Shown piece by piece: positions 8,170-18,408 of a stretch of DNA of 53,806 bases. A program made the position numbers and the translations under genes. The DNA comes from Rhodococcus sp. IEGM 1379. GTDB taxonomy: Bacteria > Actinomycetota > Actinomycetes > Mycobacteriales > Mycobacteriaceae. Where the stretch lies: assembly GCF_030056815.1 (NCBI RefSeq), contig NZ_JASHKR010000031.1, positions 1-53,806 on the forward strand. Reading direction: 5' to 3'. Below the pieces are notes generated by a model that saw nothing but the letters and a program-made list of their open reading frames with translations, had not been told where the DNA came from and searched no databases. The stretch's first letter is position 1. Each line of letters opens with the position of its first letter.

Positions 8170-11100
8170 GTGCCGCCTGAAGTAGAAGTACCCCCGAAAC
8201 CTCTCCCGCCTGGTCCCGAAACTCCACACGAGTCGGACTCCCACCGGGTCCGGACGGCACGACTCATCGCGATAGTCACCGGCCTCCTGGGCCTGATCCT
8301 GGCTCTCGCAACCCCGTTCCTTCCGGTCAAGCAGGAAGCAGCGAGCATCAACTGGCCGCAAGACGGCACGCTCAGCAGCGTCTCGGCGCCACTCATCTCG
8401 TACTCCCCGACGGCACTGGACATCACCATCCCGTGCGGCGCCCTCGGCCAACTGGGCGAAAGCGGCGGGACGCTGGTCTCGACCATGCCGAACGGTGCAC
8501 CGGACCGCGCTGCGCGAGGACTCACGATCAAGGTGGGCCCACCGGCCGATGGCCTCAACCTGGAAATCATCGCCCGTGACTCCGTCCTCCTGTCGCAGCA
8601 GATGAATGAGCCCGGTTGCCAGTCACTCCACATCGTCTCTGACGCCACCGCGACCACCGTCACCACGACCATCAACAGCGTCACTTCGATCAACACTCTG
8701 ACCGGCGACTACCGCCCCCAGGTCGTCGGAATCTTCACCGACCTACAAGGCGCTGCTCCGGCCGGCCTGTCCGTCCACCTGGACGTCGACTCCCGGTTCT
8801 CGTCCAGTCCCACACTGATCAAACTGTTCGCGATGATCGTGGCGGCACTGTCCACCATCGTTTCGCTGTACGCGCTGCATCGGATCGACGGCGTCGACGG
8901 CCGTCGCGCCCGCCGCTTCCTTCCGTCACGCTGGTGGAAATTCACCGGCATCGACGCAGTAGTGATCGGCACACTGCTGCTGTGGCATGTGTTCGGCGCC
9001 AACACTTCTGACGACGGTTACTTGCTGGGCATGGCGCGGGTTTCGGAGCATTCCGGATATATGGCCAACTACTTCCGGTGGTTCGGTGTGCCCGAGGCCC
9101 CGTTCGGTTGGTACTACGATGTCCTCGCGACGCTCGCGAAGGTCAGCACCGCCAGCATGTGGATGCGCTTGCCCGCGTTGATCGCCGGGATCCTGTGCTG
9201 GATGGTGATCAGCCGTGAGGTCATTCCGAGGCTCGGAGTTGCGGTGCGCCGCAACAAAGTTGCCATCTGGACCGGCGGGCTTGTGTTCTTGGCGTTCTGG
9301 TTGCCGTACAACAACGGCCTGCGCCCCGAACCGATCATTGCCCTCGGCGCGCTACTGACGTGGTGCTCCATCGAGCGCGCTATCGCCACGGGTCGATTAC
9401 TCCCAGCTGCCATGGCAGTTCTGATTGCCGCATTCTCCCTCGCTGCCGGTCCGTCGGGACTGATCGCGATCGGCGCACTGCTGGCCGGGGCACGTCCCAT
9501 CGTGAAAATCCTGGTGGCACGGGGCAAACGAGTGGGATTCTTCTCCCAGATCATGCCGATATTGGCGGCGGGCACCATAGTGCTCGTTGCTGTTTTTGCC
9601 GATCAAACTTTGGCGACGGTACTCGAATCAACAAGGGTGAGAACGGCTATCGGACCCAACGTTCCGTGGTTCGAAGAGCGCGTCCGCTGGGACGCGTTGA
9701 TGACCATCTCTCCGGACGGCTCGTTGGCCCGTCGATTCGGCATGTTCGTCATGCTCCTCGGCCTCGTCTTCTGCGTCATGATGATCCTGCGCAAGGGCCG
9801 CATTCCCGGCACCGCTATCGGACCGTCCCGGCGCATCCTCGGCATCGTGTTCGCGTCGTTGCTACTCATGCAGTTCACTCCGACGAAGTGGACTCACCAC
9901 TTCGGTGTGTACGCCGGCCTGGCCGCGACGGTGGCGGTGCTGGCGGCGGTCGGCGTGAGTGCGTCGAGCATGCGCTCCAAACGGAACCGCGCACTTTTTG
10001 CGGCCGGAATCCTGTTCATTCTCGCGCTTGCGTTCACCAGTTCCAACGGTTGGTGGTACGTCTCGAGTTACGGCGTCCCGTGGTGGGACAAGCCGCCGTC
10101 CATCGCCGGCAAGGGCTTCTCCACCGGATTCCTCGGCCTGACGATTCTCGCTCTGTTGTTGGCGGCCTGGTACCACGTCCGTGAACCACTCCAGAACGGA
10201 AAGAACGACAACAACGGCAAGGCAGCCCGGCTACTTGCCGCTTCACCCTTGACGATCGCGGCCGCTGCCGTCGTATTGTTCGAGGTGTTGTCCCTGCTCA
10301 AGGGTGCTGTCGCGCAGTATCCGGCGTACTCGATCGGCAAGTCCAACATCGAATCCGTCTTCGGTGGATCGTGCGGCTTGGCCGGCGAAGTTCTGGTCGA
10401 ATCCGATCCCAATGCCGGTCTGCTCACGCTGATCGACCGGCCGACGGACCTCCAAGGCGGAGGCGCCTTCGGCACAAGTGACGCCGTCGGGTTCAGTCCC
10501 AACGGCGTGGCGAGCGATCTCACCGCCGACGCCGAGGACAAAACTGCGGGCAGCGCCAACAGCCTCGACACCACCAACACGTCCACCACCTCCAACCCCG
10601 GCACCGGAGCGGGAACCGAGGGTGGCGCGGCGTCCGGCGCCGGAATCAACGGCAGCGATGTCGCTCTCCCCTTCGGCCTCGATCCGGCGACCACACCGGT
10701 CCTGGGTAGTTACGGCGCTCCGCAGTCGGCCTCGCTCACCACGGGTTGGTACGGATTGCCCGAACGAAGTGACGCGGCGCCCGTGCTGACGATCGCCGCC
10801 GCCGGACGCATCCGCTACGTGAACTCCGACGGCATCGTCACACCCGGCGCGGTACTTCAGGTGGAATACGGCCGGAAACAGCCCGACGGCAATGTCACTT
10901 CTCTGGGACGCGTCGATCCGATCGACATCGGTCCGTCGCCTTCGTGGCGCAACCTGCGTGTCCCGATGGATCAACTGCCGGCCGACGCCGACACCGTGCG
11001 TCTGGTCGCCAGTGACACCGACATCAGTGGCGAGCAGTGGGTTGCGGTCACCCCGCCACGGGTTTCGACGATGCGAACGCTCCAGGACGTCGTCGGATCC

Positions 11101-11457
11101 ACCGATCCGGTACTGATGGACTGGGCTGTGGGCTTGGCGTTCCCGTGCCAGCGGCCGGTAGACCACCTCTACGGTGTGGCCGAGGTCCCCAACTGGCGCA
11201 TCCTGCCCGACCGTATCGGCGCGGAATCCACCAACGCGTGGGAAGACCATCTCGGCGGCGGACCGCTGGGATGGACCAGCCAACTGCTCGGGGCGACGGC
11301 ACTGCCGACGTATCTGAACAACGACTGGGATCGCGATTGGGGTTCACTCGAGCAGTACACGCCGCTCGATCCCGCTGCTGTCCCAGCACAGTTGGACGTG
11401 ACCACGGAAACGCGTTCCGGCACCTGGACTCCCGGACCGATTCGAAACCAGTCGTAA
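8170..11457 (+). CDS. emb: Arabinosyltransferase, EmbB/EmbC type (first copy)
   Basis: A 1095-residue protein from GTG 8170; the open frame runs back inside the XRE gene but has no emb similarity there. Family length is about 1095. It has an N-terminal membrane helix (RLIAIVTGLLGLILALATPF), a first periplasmic carbohydrate-binding domain, a GT-C core of many helices and a C-terminal carbohydrate-binding domain (residues about 730-1095). The catalytic Asp pair is in SDDGYLLGMARV (D281, D282). Met288 sits at the place of EmbB Met306, the ethambutol-resistance site. NYFRWFGVPEAPFGWYYDV follows. It adds arabinofuranose from decaprenylphosphoryl-arabinose to arabinan. Whether it is the EmbC or EmbB orthologue cannot be settled by eye. 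Confidence 0.93.
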   Translation: MPPEVEVPPKPLPPGPETPHESDSHRVRTARLIAIVTGLLGLILALATPFLPVKQEAASINWPQDGTLSSVSAPLISYSPTALDITIPCGALGQLGESGGTLVSTMPNGAPDRAARGLTIKVGPPADGLNLEIIARDSVLLSQQMNEPGCQSLHIVSDATATTVTTTINSVTSINTLTGDYRPQVVGIFTDLQGAAPAGLSVHLDVDSRFSSSPTLIKLFAMIVAALSTIVSLYALHRIDGVDGRRARRFLPSRWWKFTGIDAVVIGTLLLWHVFGANTSDDGYLLGMARVSEHSGYMANYFRWFGVPEAPFGWYYDVLATLAKVSTASMWMRLPALIAGILCWMVISREVIPRLGVAVRRNKVAIWTGGLVFLAFWLPYNNGLRPEPIIALGALLTWCSIERAIATGRLLPAAMAVLIAAFSLAAGPSGLIAIGALLAGARPIVKILVARGKRVGFFSQIMPILAAGTIVLVAVFADQTLATVLESTRVRTAIGPNVPWFEERVRWDALMTISPDGSLARRFGMFVMLLGLVFCVMMILRKGRIPGTAIGPSRRILGIVFASLLLMQFTPTKWTHHFGVYAGLAATVAVLAAVGVSASSMRSKRNRALFAAGILFILALAFTSSNGWWYVSSYGVPWWDKPPSIAGKGFSTGFLGLTILALLLAAWYHVREPLQNGKNDNNGKAARLLAASPLTIAAAAVVLFEVLSLLKGAVAQYPAYSIGKSNIESVFGGSCGLAGEVLVESDPNAGLLTLIDRPTDLQGGGAFGTSDAVGFSPNGVASDLTADAEDKTAGSANSLDTTNTSTTSNPGTGAGTEGGAASGAGINGSDVALPFGLDPATTPVLGSYGAPQSASLTTGWYGLPERSDAAPVLTIAAAGRIRYVNSDGIVTPGAVLQVEYGRKQPDGNVTSLGRVDPIDIGPSPSWRNLRVPMDQLPADADTVRLVASDTDISGEQWVAVTPPRVSTMRTLQDVVGSTDPVLMDWAVGLAFPCQRPVDHLYGVAEVPNWRILPDRIGAESTNAWEDHLGGGPLGWTSQLLGATALPTYLNNDWDRDWGSLEQYTPLDPAAVPAQLDVTTETRSGTWTPGPIRNQS

Positions 11458-11551
11458 TTATCGCCTGCCCGTAGCTGTTGGATACAGCCATTGCTGTGAC
11501 GCGTGGACCTACTAATCCCACGGGTGCGTAGGTCTACGCGTCACGCTCGCA

Positions 11552-11557
11552 TACCAT
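11552..11557 (+). promoter_or_regulatory. -10 element for leaderless start of second emb gene
   Basis: TACCAT lies exactly eight bases before the GTG at 11566, as in the first emb gene. No Shine-Dalgarno sequence and no clear -35 are seen. The 108-base gap after the first emb gene leaves room for an independent promoter. Confidence 0.45.
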
Positions 11558-11565
11558 CGGTAGCC

Positions 11566-14500
11566 GTGCCCGACGTCGTAACAGTGTCACCCGTAGCTCC
11601 GAGTTCGCCGCCGCCGTCCCTTCCGGATGCCCGCGAACTCTTCCGGCGAACCCGATTGGTTGCGATTGTCGCCGGCCTCATCGGGTTCTTCCTGGCGCTG
11701 GCTACACCGCTGCTGCCGGTTACCCAAACGACAGCGGCGGTCAATTGGCCGCAGAACGGCGTCATCGGCGATGTCGAGGCGCCGCTGATGGCCCAGGTCC
11801 CTATCGACGTCAACGCATCGATCCCCTGCAGCAGCGTCGGATCCTTGCCGGAAGCCGGCGGCATTCTTCTCTCGACTGCGCCCGCTCAGGGCGCCGGCGC
11901 GGCACTCAGCTCCATGTTCGTCCGGGTGTCCGCTACCAACGTCGACGTCCTGGACCGCAATGTGGTGGTGGCGTCGGCTACGCGCGAGGACGTCGAATCG
12001 GGTCGATGCACCGCCATCACCTTCAACTCCGACATCAATCGGACAGCTGCCGAATTTGTCGGACTCACCTACCCCGACGGCAATCCGCTTCGAGGGCAAC
12101 TCGACGGTGACTTCCGGCCCCAGGTGGTCGGCGTCTTCAGCGATCTGCCCGACGGCGCAGCGCCCGAAGGCCTCGGCTTCTCGATGACAGTCGACTCGCG
12201 CTTCTCCTCGAGCCCGACGACGCTCAAGCTCGTCGCCATGATCACCGCAGCCATCTCGACCATCATCGCGCTGGTTGCGCTCGCAAAACTCGACGGCACC
12301 GACGGCCGCACCCACCGACGCTTCTTCCCGGCGCGCTGGTGGAAGTTCTCCGGTCTCGACGGCGTCGTGGTCGGAACCTTGGTGCTGTGGCATTTCATCG
12401 GCGCCAACACCGCCGACGACGGTTACCTTCTCACCATGGCCCGGGTCGCCCCCGACGCCGGATACATGGCCAACTACTTCCGCTGGTTCGGTGTCCCCGA
12501 GGCCCCGTTCGGTTGGTACTACGACGTTTTGACCGCGATGGCCCAGGTTTCGACGGCCAGCCCGTTCATGCGACTGCCGGCATTGATCGCCGGAATCCTG
12601 TGCTGGATGGTCATCAGTCGTGAAGTTGTTCCCCGGCTCGGACGCGCCGTCCGCCGGAGCAACGTCGCTCTGTGGACCGGCGGCATGGTCTTCCTCGCAT
12701 TCTGGCTCGCCTACAACAACGGCCTGCGCCCCGAGCCGATCGTTGCACTCGGCGCACTGTTGACCTGGTGCTCCATCGAGCGCGCCATCGCCACCGGCCG
12801 GTTGTTCCCTGCTGCCATCGCAGTTCTGGTCGGAGCCTTCACCTTGGCTGCCGCGCCCACCGGATTGATGTGTATCGCAGCGCTTCTCGCCGGCGCTCGC
12901 CCGCTGATCCGCATCGTCGTCAAGCGTCACCGCGAGGTCGGCACCGCGGCTCTGCTCGCGCCGATCATGGCTGCGGGCACCATCGTGCTGGTTGTCATCT
13001 TCGCGGATCAAACCCTGGCCGGTGTCCTCGAAGCCACCCGCGTCCGCACCATCATCGGACCGAACCTCGAGTGGTACAAGGACTTCCTGCGGTACTACTA
13101 CCTCTTCGTCGAGACCGTCGACGGCTCCGTGGCGCGCCGCTTCGCGTTCCTGACGATGATCCTGTGTCTGTTCACCACACTCTTCGTGATGCTGCGTCGA
13201 GGCCGCGTTCCCGGCGCGGCGACGGGTCCGTCCTGGCGCCTCGTGGGAGTCGTCTTCGGCACCATCTTCTTGATGATGTTCAACCCCACCAAGTGGACTC
13301 ACCACTTCGGCGCGTATGCAGGCATCGCCGGTTCTCTTGCAGCTCTGACGGCTGTCGCAGTCTCCGCGACGGCTCTGCGGTCGCGTCGTAACCGCTCGGT
13401 GTTCGTTGCCGGACTCCTGCTGATGTTGGCGTTGACCTTCGCCGGCATCAACGGCTACTGGTACGTCTCGAGCTACGGCGTGCCGTGGTTCGACAAGACG
13501 GTGTCCTTCAACGGCCACGAATCCAACACTCTGTTCCTCGGACTCTTCGCTCTCGCACTGGCAGTGGCGGCATGGCAGTACTTGCGCGAAGGATTCGCGC
13601 CGGCACCCGAAAAGCCGAACACCGCCAAGGGCAAGCGCATTCGTAAGTTCGCGGCAGCACCACTCACCGTGATCGCCGGCCTGATGGTTCTTTTTGCAGT
13701 GCTCTCACTCCTCAAGGGCGCAATCTCGCAGTACCCGGCATATTCCTTGGGTCGCAGCAACATCGAAGCCCTCGCCGGCAAAACCTGTGGCATGGCCGAC
13801 GACGTCCTCGTGGAGACCGACGTCAACTCCGGAAACCTTCGGGTCATCCCCACAACCGGGTCCAATGCCGAAGATCCACTGTCCGGCGCCGACGCGAAGG
13901 GCTTCTCCGCCAATGGAGTTCCCTCCGATCTGACTGCCGATTACATCGAAGTCAAACAGGGCATGGGCAACACCGACAACCAGAGCGTCGGCCCCACATT
14001 CGCCACCGGATCCGGTGCCGGGACCAGCGGCGGCACCGGCAAGGTCGGCGCCAACGGCAGCACCGCCAAGCTCCCCTTCGGTCTCGACCCGGCGGTCACT
14101 CCCATCATGGGCAGCTACCAAGCCGGCGTCCAAGAACCGGCCTCACTCATTTCGAGCTGGTACCAATTACCCGCTCGCAGTGAACAATCCCCCCTCGTGG
14201 TCATGTCGGTCGCCGGGCGCGTCTGGTCCGTCGACATCACCGGCGCCGTCACCTACGGACAATCCTTGTTGGTCGAGTACGGCAAAACTCAGCCCGACGG
14301 AACCGTCGCAGCGCAGGGCTCGTACATGCCGCGCGATATCGGGCCTGCCCCGTCGTGGCGCAATGTTCGCATCCCCATCGACGAACTTTCCGCCGACGCC
14401 GACGCCGTCCGGGTGGTCGCATTCGATCCCAACCTGACGGGCGATCAGTGGATGGCGTTCACGCCGCCGCGTGTCCCCGAGCTCGAGTCCCTGAACTCGT

Positions 14501-14868
14501 ACCTGGGTACCGAGCAGCCGGTCCTCCTGGACTGGGCTGTGGGCCTTCAGTTCCCGTGCCAGCGCCCGTTCTCGCATCTGAACGGTGTCGCCGAGATGCC
14601 GAACTTCCGCATCCTTCCGGACCGCCCCTTGGCCGTGAGCTCCACCGATACCTGGCAGTCCGCGGACAATGGCGGCCCCCTCGGATTCACCGAGGTACTC
14701 GCCGGCGCCACGACGGTCCCGACGTACCTCAAGGACGACTGGTCCCGCGACTGGGGCTCACTCGAGCGCTACGACCGCTTCTTCCCGAATGCCACTGCGG
14801 CAGTAGTGGACACCGGCACCGCCACCCGTTCGGGTAGGTGGATTCCAGGCGAGATGCGGGTGCACTGA
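11566..14868 (+). CDS. emb: Arabinosyltransferase, EmbB/EmbC type (second copy)
   Basis: A 1100-residue paralogue of the preceding gene with the same layout: N-terminal helix (RLVAIVAGLIGFFLALATPL), two periplasmic carbohydrate-binding domains and a GT-C core. The catalytic Asp pair lies in ADDGYLLTMARV (D284, D285) and Met291 is in the ethambutol-site position. Residues AGYMANYFRWFGVPEAPFG are almost identical to the first copy. I chose GTG 11566 because it matches the start of the first copy; an upstream GTG at 11503 lies before the -10 element. Neither copy has the diverged loop typical of M. tuberculosis EmbA, so this looks like a two-Emb system. Confidence 0.93.
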   Translation: MPDVVTVSPVAPSSPPPSLPDARELFRRTRLVAIVAGLIGFFLALATPLLPVTQTTAAVNWPQNGVIGDVEAPLMAQVPIDVNASIPCSSVGSLPEAGGILLSTAPAQGAGAALSSMFVRVSATNVDVLDRNVVVASATREDVESGRCTAITFNSDINRTAAEFVGLTYPDGNPLRGQLDGDFRPQVVGVFSDLPDGAAPEGLGFSMTVDSRFSSSPTTLKLVAMITAAISTIIALVALAKLDGTDGRTHRRFFPARWWKFSGLDGVVVGTLVLWHFIGANTADDGYLLTMARVAPDAGYMANYFRWFGVPEAPFGWYYDVLTAMAQVSTASPFMRLPALIAGILCWMVISREVVPRLGRAVRRSNVALWTGGMVFLAFWLAYNNGLRPEPIVALGALLTWCSIERAIATGRLFPAAIAVLVGAFTLAAAPTGLMCIAALLAGARPLIRIVVKRHREVGTAALLAPIMAAGTIVLVVIFADQTLAGVLEATRVRTIIGPNLEWYKDFLRYYYLFVETVDGSVARRFAFLTMILCLFTTLFVMLRRGRVPGAATGPSWRLVGVVFGTIFLMMFNPTKWTHHFGAYAGIAGSLAALTAVAVSATALRSRRNRSVFVAGLLLMLALTFAGINGYWYVSSYGVPWFDKTVSFNGHESNTLFLGLFALALAVAAWQYLREGFAPAPEKPNTAKGKRIRKFAAAPLTVIAGLMVLFAVLSLLKGAISQYPAYSLGRSNIEALAGKTCGMADDVLVETDVNSGNLRVIPTTGSNAEDPLSGADAKGFSANGVPSDLTADYIEVKQGMGNTDNQSVGPTFATGSGAGTSGGTGKVGANGSTAKLPFGLDPAVTPIMGSYQAGVQEPASLISSWYQLPARSEQSPLVVMSVAGRVWSVDITGAVTYGQSLLVEYGKTQPDGTVAAQGSYMPRDIGPAPSWRNVRIPIDELSADADAVRVVAFDPNLTGDQWMAFTPPRVPELESLNSYLGTEQPVLLDWAVGLQFPCQRPFSHLNGVAEMPNFRILPDRPLAVSSTDTWQSADNGGPLGFTEVLAGATTVPTYLKDDWSRDWGSLERYDRFFPNATAAVVDTGTATRSGRWIPGEMRVH

Positions 14869-14905
14869 CCGAGCCGGCAAGGTCCCAAGTCACTGCTTCA
14901 AAAGA

Positions 14906-15841
14906 TCATGCAAGTGCTACTCGGGTGCGTTTGACGGAGACGGCTGATACCGCCCCGACGACGACAACGCATCCGAGTAGCTGCATAACACTGGGCCGCT
15001 CACCTACGAGGAGAACTGCCAGAAGGACAGCGAGTACCGGTTGCATGAGTAGGAGTGTCGCTCCGACTTCGGCGGAAAGCCGCGGGAGCGAACGGCCCAT
15101 CAACACCCAGCCGAACACTTGACCGACGAGAGCCAGCGCGACGAGCCAGAAGAACGCTTCCCAGCCCGGAACAAAATCGATCCGCCCCCACAGTGATCCG
15201 ATCATGGAACCGGCAATACCCGCCGAGATCGTGGAGGTCAATACCTGACTAGCGGCTCGATCCGACGCCCCGGTGAAGCCGACCATGAATATGTATCCGC
15301 CGTAAGCGATTCCGGAGACCAGGGACAGTACTGTTCCCAAAATCAGGTCGGGTCCCGCGACCCCGCCACCGATCACACCGCCGGCAAGGGCAATGCCTCC
15401 GAACAGGAACGGCAATGCGAACAGGAATCGTCGCGGAACCCGATTGCCGAGTATCAACCAAGACAGCGCAGGTACCACGATTACCTGCACATTCACGACG
15501 ACGCTCGCGATGCCTGCGCCGATCATCAGGATGGACTGCGACCACAGCGCGAAGTCCACGCCGAGCAGTATTCCGCCGAACAATTGCAGGATCACTGCCC
15601 TGCGGGTGGGCATGCCTACCCCGCGACATTCGCGCCACGCCATCCACGCAAGAGGAGGCAGCGCGAGGAAACAGCGAAAGAAGACAGCCGTCGACGGTCC
15701 GACATCGGCGAGTTTGATCAGTATCGAACTGACAGAAATCGCTGCCGCACCGGCAATGACCAGCACTCGAGGATCGATGCTTGCCTGAGCAATTCCGACG
15801 GGGTGGGGTGTTCCGGTAGTCGTACCGGTCAAAGACGTCAC
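14906..15841 (-). CDS. EamA-family (DMT) transporter
   Basis: A 311-residue membrane protein with ten predicted helices arranged as two EamA halves: first half around VLVIAGAAAISVSSILIKLA to SQSILMIGAGIASVVVNVQV, second around ILGTVLSLVSGIAYGGYIFM to the closing LLGCVVVVGAVSAVSV. The LxxxEVGATLLLMQPVLAVLLA stretch near the end is typical of drug/metabolite exporters. It starts with GTG at 15841. It is divergent from a LysR regulator, a frequent pairing in which LysR controls the exporter. The substrate is unknown (amino acid or other metabolite). It is convergent with the second emb gene. Confidence 0.88.
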   Translation of the reverse strand: MTSLTGTTTGTPHPVGIAQASIDPRVLVIAGAAAISVSSILIKLADVGPSTAVFFRCFLALPPLAWMAWRECRGVGMPTRRAVILQLFGGILLGVDFALWSQSILMIGAGIASVVVNVQVIVVPALSWLILGNRVPRRFLFALPFLFGGIALAGGVIGGGVAGPDLILGTVLSLVSGIAYGGYIFMVGFTGASDRAASQVLTSTISAGIAGSMIGSLWGRIDFVPGWEAFFWLVALALVGQVFGWVLMGRSLPRLSAEVGATLLLMQPVLAVLLAVLLVGERPSVMQLLGCVVVVGAVSAVSVKRTRVALA

Positions 15842-15865
15842 TACGACAATGTTCCTATTGCTAAC

Positions 15866-15914
15866 TATTCAGCACAAGCAAATATTCACACTGATTATTC
15901 AGTAGCATTGCTAC
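15866..15914. promoter_or_regulatory. EamA / LysR intergenic operator region
   Basis: Three TATTCA copies (15866, 15883 and 15896) are followed by the perfect inverted repeat GTAGCA-T-TGCTAC (15902-15914), which ends one base before the LysR GTG start. TAGCAT (15903-15908) inside the palindrome would act as a -10 for a leaderless LysR transcript, so binding there would block it. This is a candidate LysR autoregulatory site. Confidence 0.5.
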
Positions 15915-15915
15915 T

Positions 15916-16833
15916 GTGTTGAATCTCGAAAGACTACGCGCGCTGCATGCTGTCGCGGAGACCGGATCAGTCGCTGCTGCCGCCCGCGCCCTGCACGTCA
16001 CCCCTTCGGGCATTTCTCAGCAGTTGAACAAACTCGAACGCGAGGTCGGAGTGCCACTACTCGCACCCCAAGGCCGCGGTGTCCGCCTCACGGAAGCAGG
16101 ATGGGTGCTCGCCCGCCGAACCGGTGAGGTCCTCTCGGTACTCGCCCAGGCCGAAGCCGAAATCGCCTCTCTGCAGAGCGAAGTGACGGGTCGACTACGC
16201 GTCGGCGCATTGGTGTCCCCCAGTCGAACCGTGCTGCCGCGAGCAATCGCCGAGATCAAACAAAATCATCCCCGGCTCGAGATCACGTTCCACGAAGGCG
16301 AATCCGAAGAACTCCTGCCGGCCCTGATCCGCCGCGACCTGGACATCGTAGTAGTGGACAGTTGGAGTACCGCTCCCGTCGAACTGCCCGACGGGATCTC
16401 GTTCATCCCCGTACACGACGATGTGGTGGTCGCCGCGCTTCCCGCGTCACATCCATTGGCCGACAACAAGATCGTCGCACTCAGCGACCTGTCCGATCAA
16501 GCCTGGGCCACCTGGACGCCGGGCACGGACTTCCACGCCTTCACCGTGAGAATGCTGCGCTCTCAAGGATTCGATCCTCGCATCGAATACGAGGTTGCCG
16601 AATTTCCCGCGCAGGTAGAGTTTGTCGCCCAAGGACTTGCCGTCGCGCTGATTCCACGGCTTGCGAGAGTTGTACCGCCCGAAGGCGTCCGAATGCTCGA
16701 CACGATCCCGCCATTGGGACGCAGCATCTACCTGGCCTGGCGAACCGACAGTGATCGACCGGCTGTGCGGGCAGCAATCGAAGCGCTGCGCCGCCAGTTC
16801 GACGCACTCGACGGTCAGCCGCTCAATCCCTGA
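15916..16833 (+). CDS. LysR-family transcriptional regulator
   Basis: A 305-residue LysR-type regulator. The winged helix-turn-helix covers about residues 1-62: LERLRALHAVAETGSVAAAA, then RALHVTPSGISQQLNKLERE. A linker helix follows, then the two-lobed effector domain (from about residue 90, GRLRVGALVSPSRTVLPRAI). Starts at GTG 15916 and TTG 15919 are both possible. It is divergent from the EamA exporter, so it probably senses a metabolite and controls that exporter. Confidence 0.92.
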   Translation: MLNLERLRALHAVAETGSVAAAARALHVTPSGISQQLNKLEREVGVPLLAPQGRGVRLTEAGWVLARRTGEVLSVLAQAEAEIASLQSEVTGRLRVGALVSPSRTVLPRAIAEIKQNHPRLEITFHEGESEELLPALIRRDLDIVVVDSWSTAPVELPDGISFIPVHDDVVVAALPASHPLADNKIVALSDLSDQAWATWTPGTDFHAFTVRMLRSQGFDPRIEYEVAEFPAQVEFVAQGLAVALIPRLARVVPPEGVRMLDTIPPLGRSIYLAWRTDSDRPAVRAAIEALRRQFDALDGQPLNP

Positions 16834-16866
16834 GCGGCCGACCGGAGCAAAGCAACTAAATTACAG

Positions 16867-18408
16867 TTACAGCGGGACCAAGTTGTGCTTACGCGGGTTC
16901 TTGTAAACCGCCTTGTCCTTCAGCAACTTCAGGGCCTTGCGGATCTCGAGGCGAGTCTCCGACGGTGCGATGACCGCATCGATGTATCCGCGCTCGGCCG
17001 CGATGTACGGCGTCGCGACAAACTCGTTGTAGAAGTTGATCAACTGCGCGCGAACTGCCGGCGCGTTGTCCCCGGCCTCGGCAAGCTGACGACGACCCAT
17101 GATGTTGACGGCACCTTCGGCACCCATCACGGCGATGCGAGCGGTCGGCCAAGCCAGGTTGATGTCCGCTCCGAGTTGCTTGCAGCCCATAACGGCGTAA
17201 CCGCCGCCGTACGACTTACGAACCACCACAGTCACCTTCGGCACCGTCGCTTCGATGTACGCGAAGAGGAAGCGACCACCACGCTTGATGACACCGACCT
17301 TTTCCTGCTCGACGCCGGGCAGGAACCCCGGTGTGTCGACAACAAAAACGAGCGGAATGTTGTACGCGTCGCACAACCGCACGAAGTGCGCAGCCTTGTC
17401 GGAACTGGCGGCGTCGAGCGCCCCACTGAGGTACGTCGGCTGGTTTGCAACAACACCGACAGGCAAGCCGTCGACGCGCGAGAACCCGGTGATGATGTTG
17501 TGCGCGACCTGAGCACCGACTTCGTGGAAGGTACCGTCGTCGAAGATCCGCAAAATGATGTCGTGCATGTCGTAGCCCGCATTGTCGGCGTCCGGCATGA
17601 ACGCGTCGAGATCGAGGTCCGACTCGGTCATCTCGGGTTCGAGACCCGGGTTGACCACAGGAGCCTTCTCCTGGCAGGAGGAAGGCATGAAGCTCAGGTA
17701 CTCGCGCACCCAGTCGAAAGCAGCCTTCTCGTCGGGAGCGACGTGATGGATGTTTCCGTATTCGGCCTGCTTACGAGCGCCACCGAGATCATCGAGGCTG
17801 ACCTCTTCGCCGGTCACCGACTTGATGACGTCGGGACCCGTGACAAACATGTAGGACTCTTCGGTTGCAACCACGATGTCGGTGTTGATCGGCGCGTACA
17901 CCGCTCCGCCGGCACACTTTCCGAGGATCACCGAAATTTGTGGGCAGATTCCCGACAGCGGCTCCTGGCGCGAACCCATATTGGCGTACCACGCCAGCGA
18001 GGAGACTGCGTCCTGGATTCGAGCGCCGCCGGAATCATTGATGCCGACGACCGGGCAACCCACCTTGAGCGCGAAGTCGTTGACGGCCGCGACCTTTCGG
18101 CCGAACATCTCGCCTGCAGCACCGCCGAAGACCGTCTGATCATGCGCGAACACGGCAACGGGACGCCCGTCGACCGTTCCGTGGCCGGTCATGACGCCGT
18201 CGCTGTACGGGTTGCCTTCGCCCGCCATCTTGACCAGTGCGCCGATCTCGATGAAGCTGCCCGGATCGAGCAGCATGTCGATGCGCTGGCGGGGCGTACT
18301 GTGGCCGGCGGCGTCACGCTTGGCAATGGCCCGGGCCGAGCCGGGTTCCTTTGCCTTTTCCAGCTTTTCGCGGAGTTCAGCTAGCTTCTCCGCGGTAGTC
18401 GTCGTCAC
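16867..18408 (-). CDS. accD4: AccD4, acyl-CoA carboxylase carboxyltransferase subunit
   Basis: 513 residues from the GTG at 18408, whose GTGA overlaps the pks13 stop. The frame is open upstream but lies inside pks13. It has the crotonase-like N- and C-terminal carboxyltransferase halves of the biotin-dependent acyl-CoA carboxylase beta subunit ([71 protein letters not shown]). In mycolate synthesis AccD4, with AccA3 and AccD5, carboxylates the C24-26 type alpha-chain acyl-CoA that Pks13 uses as extender. Length is near the mycobacterial 522 aa. It is the last gene of the fadD32-pks13-accD4 operon. Confidence 0.95.
   Translation of the reverse strand: MTTTTAEKLAELREKLEKAKEPGSARAIAKRDAAGHSTPRQRIDMLLDPGSFIEIGALVKMAGEGNPYSDGVMTGHGTVDGRPVAVFAHDQTVFGGAAGEMFGRKVAAVNDFALKVGCPVVGINDSGGARIQDAVSSLAWYANMGSRQEPLSGICPQISVILGKCAGGAVYAPINTDIVVATEESYMFVTGPDVIKSVTGEEVSLDDLGGARKQAEYGNIHHVAPDEKAAFDWVREYLSFMPSSCQEKAPVVNPGLEPEMTESDLDLDAFMPDADNAGYDMHDIILRIFDDGTFHEVGAQVAHNIITGFSRVDGLPVGVVANQPTYLSGALDAASSDKAAHFVRLCDAYNIPLVFVVDTPGFLPGVEQEKVGVIKRGGRFLFAYIEATVPKVTVVVRKSYGGGYAVMGCKQLGADINLAWPTARIAVMGAEGAVNIMGRRQLAEAGDNAPAVRAQLINFYNEFVATPYIAAERGYIDAVIAPSETRLEIRKALKLLKDKAVYKNPRKHNLVPL

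Noticed and set aside
11587-13518. 643-codon open frame on the minus strand opposite the second emb gene
   Set aside because: Composition is extremely rich in Asp, Gly, Arg and Gln with no hydrophobic core; the opposite strand encodes a full Emb protein.
16885-18384. 499-codon open frame opposite accD4
   Set aside because: Antisense frame with His/Arg/Val-rich composition; accD4 is intact on the other strand.
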